Below are positions 51,893 to 59,708 of a stretch of 64,000 nt of DNA, piece by piece. The DNA comes from Acidobacteriota bacterium (GTDB lineage Bacteria; Acidobacteriota; Terriglobia; Acidiferrales; UBA7541). The number at the start of each line of letters is the position of its first letter. The first letter of the stretch is position 1. The stretch lies in contig QHYS01000163.1 of assembly GCA_003223325.1 (NCBI GenBank), positions 1 to 64,000 of the forward strand. The letters are read 5' to 3'. Under the pieces are notes generated by a model. It did no database searches. It was not told the DNA's origin and saw only the letters and a program-made list of their open reading frames with translations. Position numbers and translations under genes: made by a program.

Positions 51893-53113
51893 TCACCGTG
51901 CCCTGCGCGAGGCCGGTGCGGTGATTTTTCGTTTGCGGTCGGTGTGCGTCGCGTGCACAATCGCCGACTCGACAGCCGAACCCTGTGGTTGTGTCCGGTC
52001 CGCCGCGGGCGCAGCCCCTGTTTCCATTGCACCAAAATTCTCGATCGTCCATTCCGGCTTGACGCTGGACTTCGGCGGCATGAGCTCGTCCTTGGGGCGG
52101 CGCCACTGGGCTTCGATGATATGGCAACCGTTGCAATAGACGCCCTCTTCGGCGAGTTCCGGGGGAGGAAATGGAGAATTTTCCGCGAACTCAAGATCCG
52201 CAGCCAGTTCGCGCTCGATGCGCGCGTGTATGGCGGCTTTTTCTTTTTCGTCCCACAGCTTGTGCTGATTCAGATAGTTTTCGTAGCGGCTCAAAGGATC
52301 GCGCGCTTTCCAATACTCGAACATCTCTCGCGGCACATATTCAGCGGGATCATGTTGTGCGTGGCCCAGCATGCGCATGTTTTTGGCTTCGATGAGCACG
52401 GGACCATGGCCTTGACGCGCGCTGTCCACGGCTTCTCGCGCGATTCGCAGCACGGCCACGAGGTCGTTACCGTCAACAGTGTAACTGGTGATCCCATAGG
52501 CGCGGGCACGATCGGCAAAGTCACGCAGAGGCGCCTGGCGATTGACAGGAGTGGAGTAGGCCCACTGATTGTTCTCGAGCACAACGACGAGCGGCGCCCG
52601 CTGCACGGCGGCGAAGTTCATGCCCTCGTGAAAGGCGCCCGTAGAAGTGCCGCCATCGCCGATCCAGGTCATGGCCACGATCTTCTGACCCAGATAGCGT
52701 CCGGCCATGGCCACACCGGTCATCACCGGGATTAAGTCGCCCAGCATAGAGATGGGCGAGACCACATGATGCGTCTTCAAATCGCCGAAATGGCAGGTGC
52801 CGTCTTTGCCCTGTGTCGGCGAGGTGACGCGCGCCATATATTGGGTCATAATGTCGCGAGGTTTATAGCCGTGTACGAGCAGCGAACCCACATTGCGAAT
52901 CAGGGGGGCGATCCAGTCGCCTTCGGCAAGGGCGTAAGCAGTGCCTACCGAGGTCGCTTCCTGCCCCAGGCTTCCGTACAGGCCGCCAACAATCTTGTTC
53001 TGCCGGAAGAGACGGACCAGGAGTTCGTCGAGGGAGCGGTTGAGCCGCATGTAGTAGTAGAGTTCGAGCGCTTCCTCGTGTGTCAGCTCCTGGGGCGCAG
53101 GGTCGGACTTCAT
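51893..53113 (-). CDS. 2-oxoacid dehydrogenase E1 component, alpha subunit
   Basis: The thiamine-diphosphate-binding alpha subunit (406 residues). The cofactor motif is complete: GDG at 152-154 and NN at 181-182 (WIGDGGTSTGAFHEGMNFAA and VVLENNQWAYSTP). LYGSLGQEATSVGTAYAL precedes it. The C-terminus carries an extension of about 70 residues rich in Pro, Ala and charged residues (PPKSSVKPEWTIENF onward) that is not needed for catalysis and is unusual. An ARRMLGHAQHD-like phosphorylation loop is represented by RMLGHAQHDPAEY. First gene of the E1alpha-E1beta-E2 run; lipB and the E3 gene lie upstream on the same strand. Confidence 0.94.
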   Translation of the reverse strand: MKSDPAPQELTHEEALELYYYMRLNRSLDELLVRLFRQNKIVGGLYGSLGQEATSVGTAYALAEGDWIAPLIRNVGSLLVHGYKPRDIMTQYMARVTSPTQGKDGTCHFGDLKTHHVVSPISMLGDLIPVMTGVAMAGRYLGQKIVAMTWIGDGGTSTGAFHEGMNFAAVQRAPLVVVLENNQWAYSTPVNRQAPLRDFADRARAYGITSYTVDGNDLVAVLRIAREAVDSARQGHGPVLIEAKNMRMLGHAQHDPAEYVPREMFEYWKARDPLSRYENYLNQHKLWDEKEKAAIHARIERELAADLEFAENSPFPPPELAEEGVYCNGCHIIEAQWRRPKDELMPPKSSVKPEWTIENFGAMETGAAPAADRTQPQGSAVESAIVHATHTDRKRKITAPASRRAR

Positions 53114-53554
53114 GAGTTCTCCTCGATTCGTGGCTTAGCCCGAAAAATTTGAGTCAACTAGTATAGGTAGCCCACTGCGTTTTCGGAGTCCTGTGCACAC
53201 CACAGGCGTTCCAACGCGCGAACCTGAAGGTAGACTCTACGGACCCAACGTCGCCTGCCCCTCCCCTGCTTTCTGCAAGTGCTCTAGCTAGGAGACTTAG
53301 CTTCCCAGTCTTGCAAGCGTCGATGTTACGAGATTTAGCTTCACGCTAGCGCCCGTTCCGAGTCCACAGAAATCAGGCGGACATGCCGCCCGCCCCCGTC
53401 GTGCGAGCTGAAACCTCATCGGAGCCTGCGCAGCTTCGCCCGCAGCACGCCCCACACTTTCACCCAGGGCACGGTCCAGGTTCACGCTCGAGAGGCCCGG
53501 CAAATTCATCCGAAGCGGGCGTATTCCAATTTTACCGCCAACGTCAACCGCAAT
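53114..53554. other. Intergenic region between lipB and the E1alpha gene
   Basis: About 440 bases. Small frames here (for example minus strand 53297-53509) have no ribosome site or domain. The gap separates the E3-lipB pair from E1alpha-E1beta-E2, so a second promoter is likely. A TATACT on the minus strand near 53160-53165 is a possible -10, without a good -35. Confidence 0.4.
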
Positions 53555-54298
53555 TCACGGTGTTGGCGCGCCGACTGGCTCGCCTTCGCTTGCCAACCAG
53601 CCATCCAGTTCGGTGGCCTCCGCAGCGTTCAGCTCGAGCCCAAAAACTTCGCCGAATGCTGCGCTCAAACGCGCAATCGCCTCCGCCGGCGAGACTGAGA
53701 CCCCAAGGAGCTTTTCCAGCGAGGTAGCGCGGCAACCTGCAATGCCGCACGGGGTGATCAGTTCGAAAAAGCGCAGATCGGTAGACACGTTGTAGGCAAA
53801 TCCGTGAGAAGTTACCCAGCGGCTGATGTGCACGCCGATGGCGGCAAGCTTTTCTTCGCGCGGCGAAGCCGCATCGCCTTTATTTCCATCAACCCAAACG
53901 CCCGCGCGCCCCGGAACGCGGAACGCCGGGATGCCGAAGCTGGAAGTTGCGCGGATCATGCACTCCTCGAGCTGCCGCACGTACCATACGACGTCGCGCC
54001 GGATTCCGTTCAGGTCGAGAATGGGATAACCGACGATCTGGCCGGGGCCGTGATAGGTGATATCGCCGCCGCGATTGGAGTGATGAAATTCGACGCACTT
54101 CTGACGCAGAAGATCGTCAGAGACATGCAAGTGCTCGTGTTTACCGTTGCGGCCGAGAGTAATAACGTGGGGATGTTCGCAGAAGAGCACGAGATCGGGC
54201 GCTGCCCCGATTTTTCGAGCCGCGACGAGGCACTGCTGGAGCGCGGCGGCTTCACCGTAAGCGATCTTTCCGAGATCAATTGTCCGGCAACTTTTCAT
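53555..54298 (-). CDS. lipB: Lipoyl(octanoyl) transferase
   Basis: Transfers octanoate from acyl carrier protein to lipoyl domains, the first step in making protein-bound lipoate. 247 residues. RGGDITYHGPGQIVGYP (76-92) is the family signature. Lys150 in EEKLAAIGVHISRWVTSHG and Cys184 in ITPCGIAG are the catalytic pair forming a thioester intermediate. It sits between the E3 gene and the E1/E2 genes, whose E2 lipoyl domain is its natural substrate. lipA, needed to insert sulfur, is not in the window. The end is somewhat longer than E. coli LipB. Confidence 0.96.
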   Translation of the reverse strand: MKSCRTIDLGKIAYGEAAALQQCLVAARKIGAAPDLVLFCEHPHVITLGRNGKHEHLHVSDDLLRQKCVEFHHSNRGGDITYHGPGQIVGYPILDLNGIRRDVVWYVRQLEECMIRATSSFGIPAFRVPGRAGVWVDGNKGDAASPREEKLAAIGVHISRWVTSHGFAYNVSTDLRFFELITPCGIAGCRATSLEKLLGVSVSPAEAIARLSAAFGEVFGLELNAAEATELDGWLASEGEPVGAPTP

Positions 54299-54390
54299 GG
54301 GCAGCAGGGTTTCACGCGCATCGTGTCGCTCTCCTATTACGTTAAGTCAAATGCTTTCGCCGAGGCAACTTCACCGTCTTCTTCCGGACC

Positions 54391-55788
54391 CTAATAGTGG
54401 ATGGCCAGACCTCGCACTGACGCAAAGGCGTCTCCCATTGCTTCCCAGACCGTGGGATGGGCGTGCACCGTGAACAGCATGTCATCGATGGTGGCCTCGA
54501 GTTGCAGGGCCGCCACCGACTCAGCCAGAATTTCGGTAGCCAGCGGCCCGATAATGTGCACGCCGAGAACTTCGCCGGTCGGCTCGTCCGCCACTACTTT
54601 GATGAATCCTTCATGATGATTGAGTATCGAGGCCTTGCTATTCGCCAGGAATGGAAATTTGCCCGTTTTCACAGTGTACCCTGTGTCGCGCGCCTGTTTC
54701 TCGGTGAGCCCGATGGAACCGATCTGCGGTTCGCAGTAGGTGGCGTTGGGAACGCGGCTCCTTTCGAGTACCGGCACCTGCTTTCCCGCTATTCTGCCGA
54801 CGGCGATAATGCCCTCCATGGATGCGGCGTGCGCCAGTTGGGGCATGCCCGCGACGATGTCGCCGATGGCATAAACCTGCGGTTCGGCGGTCTCCATATA
54901 TCGCCCTACGTGTACGAAGCCGCGCTCGAGTTTCGCGCGCGTTTTTTCCAGGCCGACGTTTTGCGTCAAGGGTGCTCTTCCCACCGCGATCAGCACATTG
55001 TCGGCCGGGAGATTTTGCGCCTGGCCGGATTTATCGCGAAAGACCACAGTGGCCCCGGCCACGTCTCTCTTTACGGATTCCACTTTCGCTTCGGTGAAAA
55101 CGCGGATTCCCCGCTTGCGGAATGCCCTCTCCAGCTCCGTGGAAATTTCCTCGTCTTCCAAGGGCACAACGCGCGGAAGCATTTCGAGGATGGTTACTTC
55201 CGAGCCGAAGGAGCGAAAAATGGAGGCGAATTCAACGCCGACCGCACCGGCGCCGACTACCACCAGCGTCTTGGGAACTTCTGGCAGCTTGAGAATGTCG
55301 CGATTGCCAACGATGACTTTGGCGTCGAAGTCGACTCCGGGCAGCGAGCGCGCTTCCGAGCCCGTGGCGAAAAGGATGTGGGCGGCTTCGACGTCCGTGA
55401 TCTTTCCGGCATTCTCGACATGCAAATGATGCGGCCCCGCCCAGCGCCCCCAGCCTTGGATGACCTCGATCTTATTTTTGCGGAAAAGAAACTCGATGCC
55501 CTTTGCGTGTTTATTGACGATGCGCTCTTTACGCGCCAGCATCGCCGGCCAGTTGATTTTGACCTCGGAGACCTCGATGCCAAATTCATTGGCGTGCTTC
55601 AGTGTGTCGTAAAGTTCCGCATGGTAGAGCAGTACCTTGGTGGGGATGCAGCCCACGTGCAGGCATGTGCCGCCGAGGAATCCGTCCTTCTCGATGACCA
55701 GAGTTTTTAAGCCCCATTGGGATGCACGAATGGCTGTGACATATCCGCCGGGTCCGCTGCCGATGATTGCCAAGTCGTATGCAGGCAA
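54391..55788 (-). CDS. lpdA: Dihydrolipoamide dehydrogenase (E3)
   Basis: Reoxidises the dihydrolipoyl group of E2 with NAD, closing the cycle of the 2-oxoacid dehydrogenase complex. 465 residues: FAD-binding IIGSGPGGYVTAIRA, the redox disulfide Cys42/Cys47 in GGTCLHVGCIPTKVLL, the NAD-binding VVVGAGAVGVEFASIF, and the C-terminal HAHPTVWEA with the His-Glu pair of the other subunit's active site. The start is a TTG at 55788, chosen because GGAGG lies seven bases before it and it puts the FAD loop close to the N-terminus as in the family; the next upstream frame start adds unrelated residues. Same strand as lipB, 92 bases apart. Confidence 0.95.
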   Translation of the reverse strand: MPAYDLAIIGSGPGGYVTAIRASQWGLKTLVIEKDGFLGGTCLHVGCIPTKVLLYHAELYDTLKHANEFGIEVSEVKINWPAMLARKERIVNKHAKGIEFLFRKNKIEVIQGWGRWAGPHHLHVENAGKITDVEAAHILFATGSEARSLPGVDFDAKVIVGNRDILKLPEVPKTLVVVGAGAVGVEFASIFRSFGSEVTILEMLPRVVPLEDEEISTELERAFRKRGIRVFTEAKVESVKRDVAGATVVFRDKSGQAQNLPADNVLIAVGRAPLTQNVGLEKTRAKLERGFVHVGRYMETAEPQVYAIGDIVAGMPQLAHAASMEGIIAVGRIAGKQVPVLERSRVPNATYCEPQIGSIGLTEKQARDTGYTVKTGKFPFLANSKASILNHHEGFIKVVADEPTGEVLGVHIIGPLATEILAESVAALQLEATIDDMLFTVHAHPTVWEAMGDAFASVRGLAIHY

Positions 55789-56077
55789 GGGTGAACCTCC
55801 GCCCAATTGTCGCAAGGGTTCTCGCACCGGCGCGCCACGAGCGCAGGATCATACCGGAAAAGGGGCCGCGCCGAGGAGCACGCGCCCCTGCCGGGCGAAT
55901 ACCCGTGAGTACCCAACAAAGTTGAGATTCTAGCAACGGCTATGGAGGCTCGCAACGTGCGGACCGGAAGGCCTAGGCGTAAAACTGCACCGATGACAGG
56001 AAAATTACGGAGACAGGAATCCAAAAAGCCCCGAGTGAATCTTAGTAACGAAATCGATTAAGGCCGATGGGCCTTTC

Positions 56078-56106
56078 TTGACACTCGGAAAGGTGGTACG
56101 TACAAT
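56078..56106 (+). promoter_or_regulatory. Sigma-70 promoter of the DksA/TraR-type gene
   Basis: TTGACA (56078-56083) and TACAAT (56101-56106) lie 17 bases apart. The -10 covers the ATG at 56105, so that codon would lie upstream of the transcript start, and translation should begin at a later ATG. Confidence 0.75.
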
Positions 56107-56152
56107 GACCGTTTTGAATACTGCCGTTAAGATGCACAGTGGGACCGCAAGT

Positions 56153-56506
56153 ATGGATAAGAAGCGCCTCGAATACTACAAGAAAAAGCTGCAAAGCAAG
56201 CGCGAGGAGCTTTTGCGAAGCATTGCACGCACGGAAGAAGAGGGCCGCTCTGCGGACGATGATCCGACCGTAGACCTAGCGGACAAGGCCGCCAACTCCT
56301 ACACCAAGGAGTTCTTGTTCGGCCAGAATAATACGGACCGCACTACGCTGCAGCAGATTGACGGAGCGCTCAATCGCATCCGGAACAACACTTTCGGCAC
56401 CTGTGTGAATTGCGAGACCGAGCTGCAACAGAAGCGCCTTGAAGCGGTTCCCTGGGCCAGCCATTGCACGGTCTGCCAGGAAAAACACGAGCAGGGACTT
56501 CTGTAA
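56153..56506 (+). CDS. DksA/TraR-family zinc-finger protein
   Basis: A 117-residue coiled-coil plus zinc-finger protein of the DksA/TraR family, which enters the RNA polymerase secondary channel. The helical hairpin (MDKKRLEYYKKKLQSKREEL, then an acidic turn EEEGRSADDDPT) has Asp residues at the tip as in DksA. The finger is Cx2C-x~20-Cx2C (CVNCETELQQ and CTVCQEKH). I take the ATG at 56153; starts at 56132 and 56105 are in frame, but the latter lies within the -10 hexamer. It may adjust transcription of rRNA or stress genes with ppGpp. Monocistronic, followed by the broken comF. Confidence 0.85.
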   Translation: MDKKRLEYYKKKLQSKREELLRSIARTEEEGRSADDDPTVDLADKAANSYTKEFLFGQNNTDRTTLQQIDGALNRIRNNTFGTCVNCETELQQKRLEAVPWASHCTVCQEKHEQGLL

Positions 56507-56549
56507 CCTATTTCCGAGAAGCCAGGACGTTAGCGCGGCATCTGTCTCG

Positions 56550-57289
56550 GTATTCTTCCCGGCGCCCTGTCGGCTCCGCCGAGAGGTGTTGGGCACCGCA
56601 GGCCGAATTCCATCTGCAGTTCCTGCCTCGCGTTGCTTCCGGCCCCTGGGTGGCCCCTGCGGACCGCCTTTTGCGTCGCCGGTAGCAGCCGGAACCGGGG
56701 AGTTGCCGCTCTGTCACCTCTGCCGCCGGAGCGTCTTCGTTGCACGCGGTTACGGAGTTATACCGCGACGATGACCGGCGCAGTTATGCTCTTGAAGTAC
56801 CGCGAAGTAACGCCGCTGGCTACGTGGTTCGGGCATTTCTGCAGAAGACTCTGAAGGTAACCGGCAAATGTGCCTAGCCAACATGGTGGTACCCGTGCCG
56901 GCGCACGCCCTGCGGTTGCGGGAACGCGGCGACCATCACGCGGAGCTCATCGCCAACCCGGTGGCACGGTCACTGGGATTGCCGAGCCGGTCTTACCTGC
57001 TGGTGCGCAGCCCCCGTGTCCCGATAAGTTGCGGCTCACCATGAGGAAGCGGTGGCGTAGCGTTCGGGGCGCGTATACGATCCGTCAAGGCCTTAGAGTC
57101 CTCCGAGTTGACAACCTTCGGGTTTTACTGGTAGATGATGTACTAACCACTGGAGCCAAGCTCGATGCGTGTTCGAGAGCCTTGCGAAAGGGCGCAGTGG
57201 CAAAGGTGGTAGCTCTGGCGGTGGCTCGGCCAATCCCGCGCCGGGAAGAGGGCGGTTTCGAGGCGCCGCGCAGGGAGCCAGACGGATGA
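56550..57289 (+). pseudogene. comF: comF-like phosphoribosyltransferase, multiply frameshifted
   Basis: Remnant of ComF, a phosphoribosyltransferase-like protein linked to DNA uptake. Its blocks appear in order but in alternating frames: FPAPCRLRREVLGTAGRIP, then ICSSCLALLPAPGWPL, SPVAAGTGELPLCHLCRRS, LLKYREVTPLATWFG, NMVVPVPAHALRLRERGDHH with RSYLLVRSP, and finally CPDKLRLTMRKRWRSVRGAY with [18 protein letters not shown], the PRPP-binding loop. At least five frame changes are needed, and the second Cys of the first CxxC pair has become Arg. The last frame stops at 57289 overlapping the HNH start (ATGA). A dead gene; competence through ComF is probably lost unless a second copy exists. Confidence 0.85.
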
Positions 57290-57915
57290 ACGCGGACCCA
57301 TCGGACGACGGTGTAAGTAGGCAGGATAAAGCCGTCCTGTCGCTCTCCAATCGCGGACGTCCTCATTTGTTCTCCACGTCGCCCATCCATCGCAAACCTG
57401 CGGTCATGCAGGAGCCGGTGTTGGTATTGAATGCGACCTTCGAGCCCATCAACGTTACGGCGGTACGGCGGGCGATGGTCCTGTTGCTCAAGGGAGTGGC
57501 ACAGGCCGAAGAGCTGAACCATCACGAAGTCCATTCCACTTCGCGCATCATGAAAGTGCCTTCGGTGATTCGCCTGCTGGCCTACCGACACATTCCTCAG
57601 CAAACCCGTGCTCTGTCACGCAAAAATATCCTGCTGCGTGATCGCAACACCTGCCAGTTTTGCGGGGGCGTCTTCCCCGCTTCCGAATTGACGCTGGACC
57701 ACGTCGTGCCTCGTTCACGCGGGGGGCGATCTTCCTGGGAGAATCTGGTGGCTTGCTGTTATCAATGCAATAACCGAAAGGGCGACCGCACCCCTGAAGA
57801 AGCGGGCATAAAACTCGCGAGGCGCCCGCGGCCCTTCACGCTGTACACTTCCCGGCAGCTCATGCGGCTCATCGGGCATCGGGATGAGAAGTGGCGTAAG
57901 TACTTGTTTTACTGA
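57286..57915 (+). CDS. HNH endonuclease-family protein
   Basis: A 209-residue protein with a C-terminal HNH nuclease domain: [40 protein letters not shown] and [12 protein letters not shown] supply two CxxC zinc-holding pairs, the DHV of the active site and the Asn. The N-terminal part begins [20 protein letters not shown], the standard opening of a family of stand-alone bacterial HNH proteins of uncertain role (possibly DNA repair or phage related). The ATG at 57286 is used because it overlaps the ancestral comF stop as ATGA with GGGAG upstream; a start at 57406 would match the family core alone. No methylase partner, so not a restriction enzyme by context. Confidence 0.87.
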   Translation: MNADPSDDGVSRQDKAVLSLSNRGRPHLFSTSPIHRKPAVMQEPVLVLNATFEPINVTAVRRAMVLLLKGVAQAEELNHHEVHSTSRIMKVPSVIRLLAYRHIPQQTRALSRKNILLRDRNTCQFCGGVFPASELTLDHVVPRSRGGRSSWENLVACCYQCNNRKGDRTPEEAGIKLARRPRPFTLYTSRQLMRLIGHRDEKWRKYLFY

Positions 57916-58356
57916 TTCCCTGCGAACTTCTGATGGGTGCCGTACCAGCGTCAACAAAGTGTGCAACCTCGCGTGGTGTCGGCGCATCAGAATCGGTAAG
58001 ACCACTTCTAGGACACACCCCGGGAAGCAGCTTGCGGCTCTGGCCAAGGCTGCTTCCACTCTTTCCCCGGATCAACGAAGAGGCTGGCGAAGAAATATTG
58101 TTACCAGAACGTAATTACCCGAGAGGAAATGTTCCAGATCAGGGGCGAAAGTCAACGAGGAGATTGTTTCATGGGAAATTTCCGGGCCAGCATTTCGGCG
58201 AGCTGCGCCGAAGCGCGTCACTCTGCGGGCTAGACGCCCGCCTTCACTCGCACTAACTAATACCGATTACGCGGCGCACCAAAGTGCCTTGCGGAGACTA
58301 CAGATCCAACAGAATGGCGCCAGCTTTTTCGCACCGGGGCGATATTCGCGGGTAGT
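57916..58356. other. Intergenic region between convergent genes, with hairpins
   Basis: About 440 bases between converging genes. Two hairpins stand close together: TTCGGCG-AGCTG-CGCCGAA (58194-58212) and GCGGGC-TAGAC-GCCCGC (58225-58241). Neither has a T-run, but they may end transcription from both sides. A 20-codon frame at 58171 with a GGAG site is too short to call. No other gene seen. Confidence 0.45.
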
Positions 58357-58830
58357 CTATTGCAGCTGAAGGCCGGTTATGCGGATCGTTGGATAAGCCT
58401 GGTTCCACTGCACCGGAAGGGTTTCGTATCCGAGCTGAAAATCGCGCCGCTGGTTAGGGGCGAGAGGCACTGCGGTGGGGCTGAAGAGCCGCTGCTTATC
58501 TCTCAAAACCACCTGATTGAAGGGATCATGGAACTCCAGCATGATCTCGATCTGACGAATCGGACGAGGGCCATTATTCAACACCGTCCCGAAGACGAAG
58601 GTCACTTCTTGATTCAGAAAGTTCGCGGCGCGGGCCACCTTCGGCTCCAAAAATTTAATCTGCGGCAGGTAAGCTTGTTCCGTCGGGCCCATGGGCAAGG
58701 GCTGCTCCACGGCTCTCGTCGGCGCCGGGGTCAAGCGTCCCACCAGATAAAAGATGCCGATTAAAAGCAACGCTGCGGCCATCCCAACCAGCAAAACAAT
58801 CGGCGCTCTGCTCTTTTCGTCATCCATCAT
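58357..58830 (-). CDS. Membrane-anchored protein of unknown function
   Basis: A 157-residue protein with one N-terminal membrane helix (APIVLLVGMAAALLLIGIFY, about residues 9-30) and an outside domain of about 110 residues. That domain looks like an immunoglobulin-like beta-sandwich of the FxLYD/DUF2393 kind: VTFVFGTVLNNGPRPIRQIE, FHDPFNQVVLRDKQRLFSPT and LAPNQRRDFQLGYETLPVQW. Such domains are usually extracytoplasmic and of unknown role. It follows the phosphoesterase gene by 21 bases on the same strand, so they are co-transcribed. No catalytic residues are evident. Confidence 0.75.
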   Translation of the reverse strand: MMDDEKSRAPIVLLVGMAAALLLIGIFYLVGRLTPAPTRAVEQPLPMGPTEQAYLPQIKFLEPKVARAANFLNQEVTFVFGTVLNNGPRPIRQIEIMLEFHDPFNQVVLRDKQRLFSPTAVPLAPNQRRDFQLGYETLPVQWNQAYPTIRITGLQLQ

Positions 58831-58851
58831 GTGATCTCTCTCGGCAGGGCC

Positions 58852-59595
58852 TCATCGTCCGAAGGCGAGCCGCAAAACCAGGGCTTCCGGCGCCCCGGCC
58901 TGTTCCATGCGATCCTGCACGGCGGCAATATCGTACGGGACGCGCCAGAATTCCACTCTCCGTTTTTCAATATCTGCGATCGCAAAGGCTGCTCGCGGAT
59001 CACTATCGCGGGGCTGACCTACCGAGCCCGGATTCAGCAGATAACGTTTCTTAGGCTCCACGTTAACGGCGGCAAAACTTGCCCCCGGCATCAGCGATAA
59101 TTCGACGCGCTCGACCCTCGCTCCGTCATACGAGAAACCACCTTGGATATGCGTGTGGCCAAAGAAGGTCACAGGCCGCCGCGACTCCAACAGACCCGGC
59201 AGCGCCTGATCGGCAGCAAAAATGTATTCGTCCTCGTCTTCAACCGCACCATGAACGAAGGCGAACCCATCTATATCAACCGGGCCCCGAGGGAGACTCT
59301 GCAGATACCGCAGGTTCTCAGGAAAGAGCTGGCTGCGAGTCCATTCCACTGCTGCACGTGCCACCGGATTGAAATCCTCGAGATCGGAAATACCACTTAC
59401 AGCTTTGTCATGATTGCCGCGAACGATGGCACTCACGAGAGAACGGATGCGCTCCACGACCTCATTCGGGTCCGGGCCATAGCCGACCACGTCTCCGAGA
59501 CAGACCGCCCGCTCCCAGAGTCCTGCGCAGGCTTGGAGTGCCGCTTCGAGCGCGGTCGCGTTCGCGTGCACGTCGCTACATACCAGCAAGCGCAT
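58852..59595 (-). CDS. Calcineurin-like metallophosphoesterase (YfcE/MJ0936-like)
   Basis: A 247-residue cytoplasmic phosphodiesterase/phosphatase of the calcineurin superfamily. The metal-binding motifs are in order: SDVHANATAL (DxH), LGDVVGYGPDP (GDxxG), VRGNHDKAV (GNHD), FVHGAVEDE and FGHTHIQGG (GHTH). NPGSVGQPRD near the end is typical of the YfcE/MJ0936 branch. Substrates of this branch are unknown in most bacteria; 2',3'-cyclic nucleotides and bis-p-nitrophenyl phosphate are used in vitro. First gene of a two-gene unit with the membrane-anchored protein. Intact. Confidence 0.9.
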   Translation of the reverse strand: MRLLVCSDVHANATALEAALQACAGLWERAVCLGDVVGYGPDPNEVVERIRSLVSAIVRGNHDKAVSGISDLEDFNPVARAAVEWTRSQLFPENLRYLQSLPRGPVDIDGFAFVHGAVEDEDEYIFAADQALPGLLESRRPVTFFGHTHIQGGFSYDGARVERVELSLMPGASFAAVNVEPKKRYLLNPGSVGQPRDSDPRAAFAIADIEKRRVEFWRVPYDIAAVQDRMEQAGAPEALVLRLAFGR

Positions 59596-59708
59596 GGGAA
59601 GATCGCCGAAACGGCAGCGGAAGAGACTGAATTATAGACGAGGGCTAATGGTTAGGCGATGGCAAGTGTGCTGCGACCTTCCTCGCCTAGCGGGAGTTTA
59701 CTGCGCCG

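Noticed and set aside
53297-53509. 70-codon minus-strand frame between lipB and E1alpha genes
   Set aside because: Low-complexity Arg/Ala-rich translation, no ribosome site.
54457-55710. 417-codon plus-strand frame opposite the E3 gene
   Set aside because: It is the antisense of lpdA, whose motifs are all intact; the antisense product has no recognisable domain. GC-rich codon use produces such shadows.
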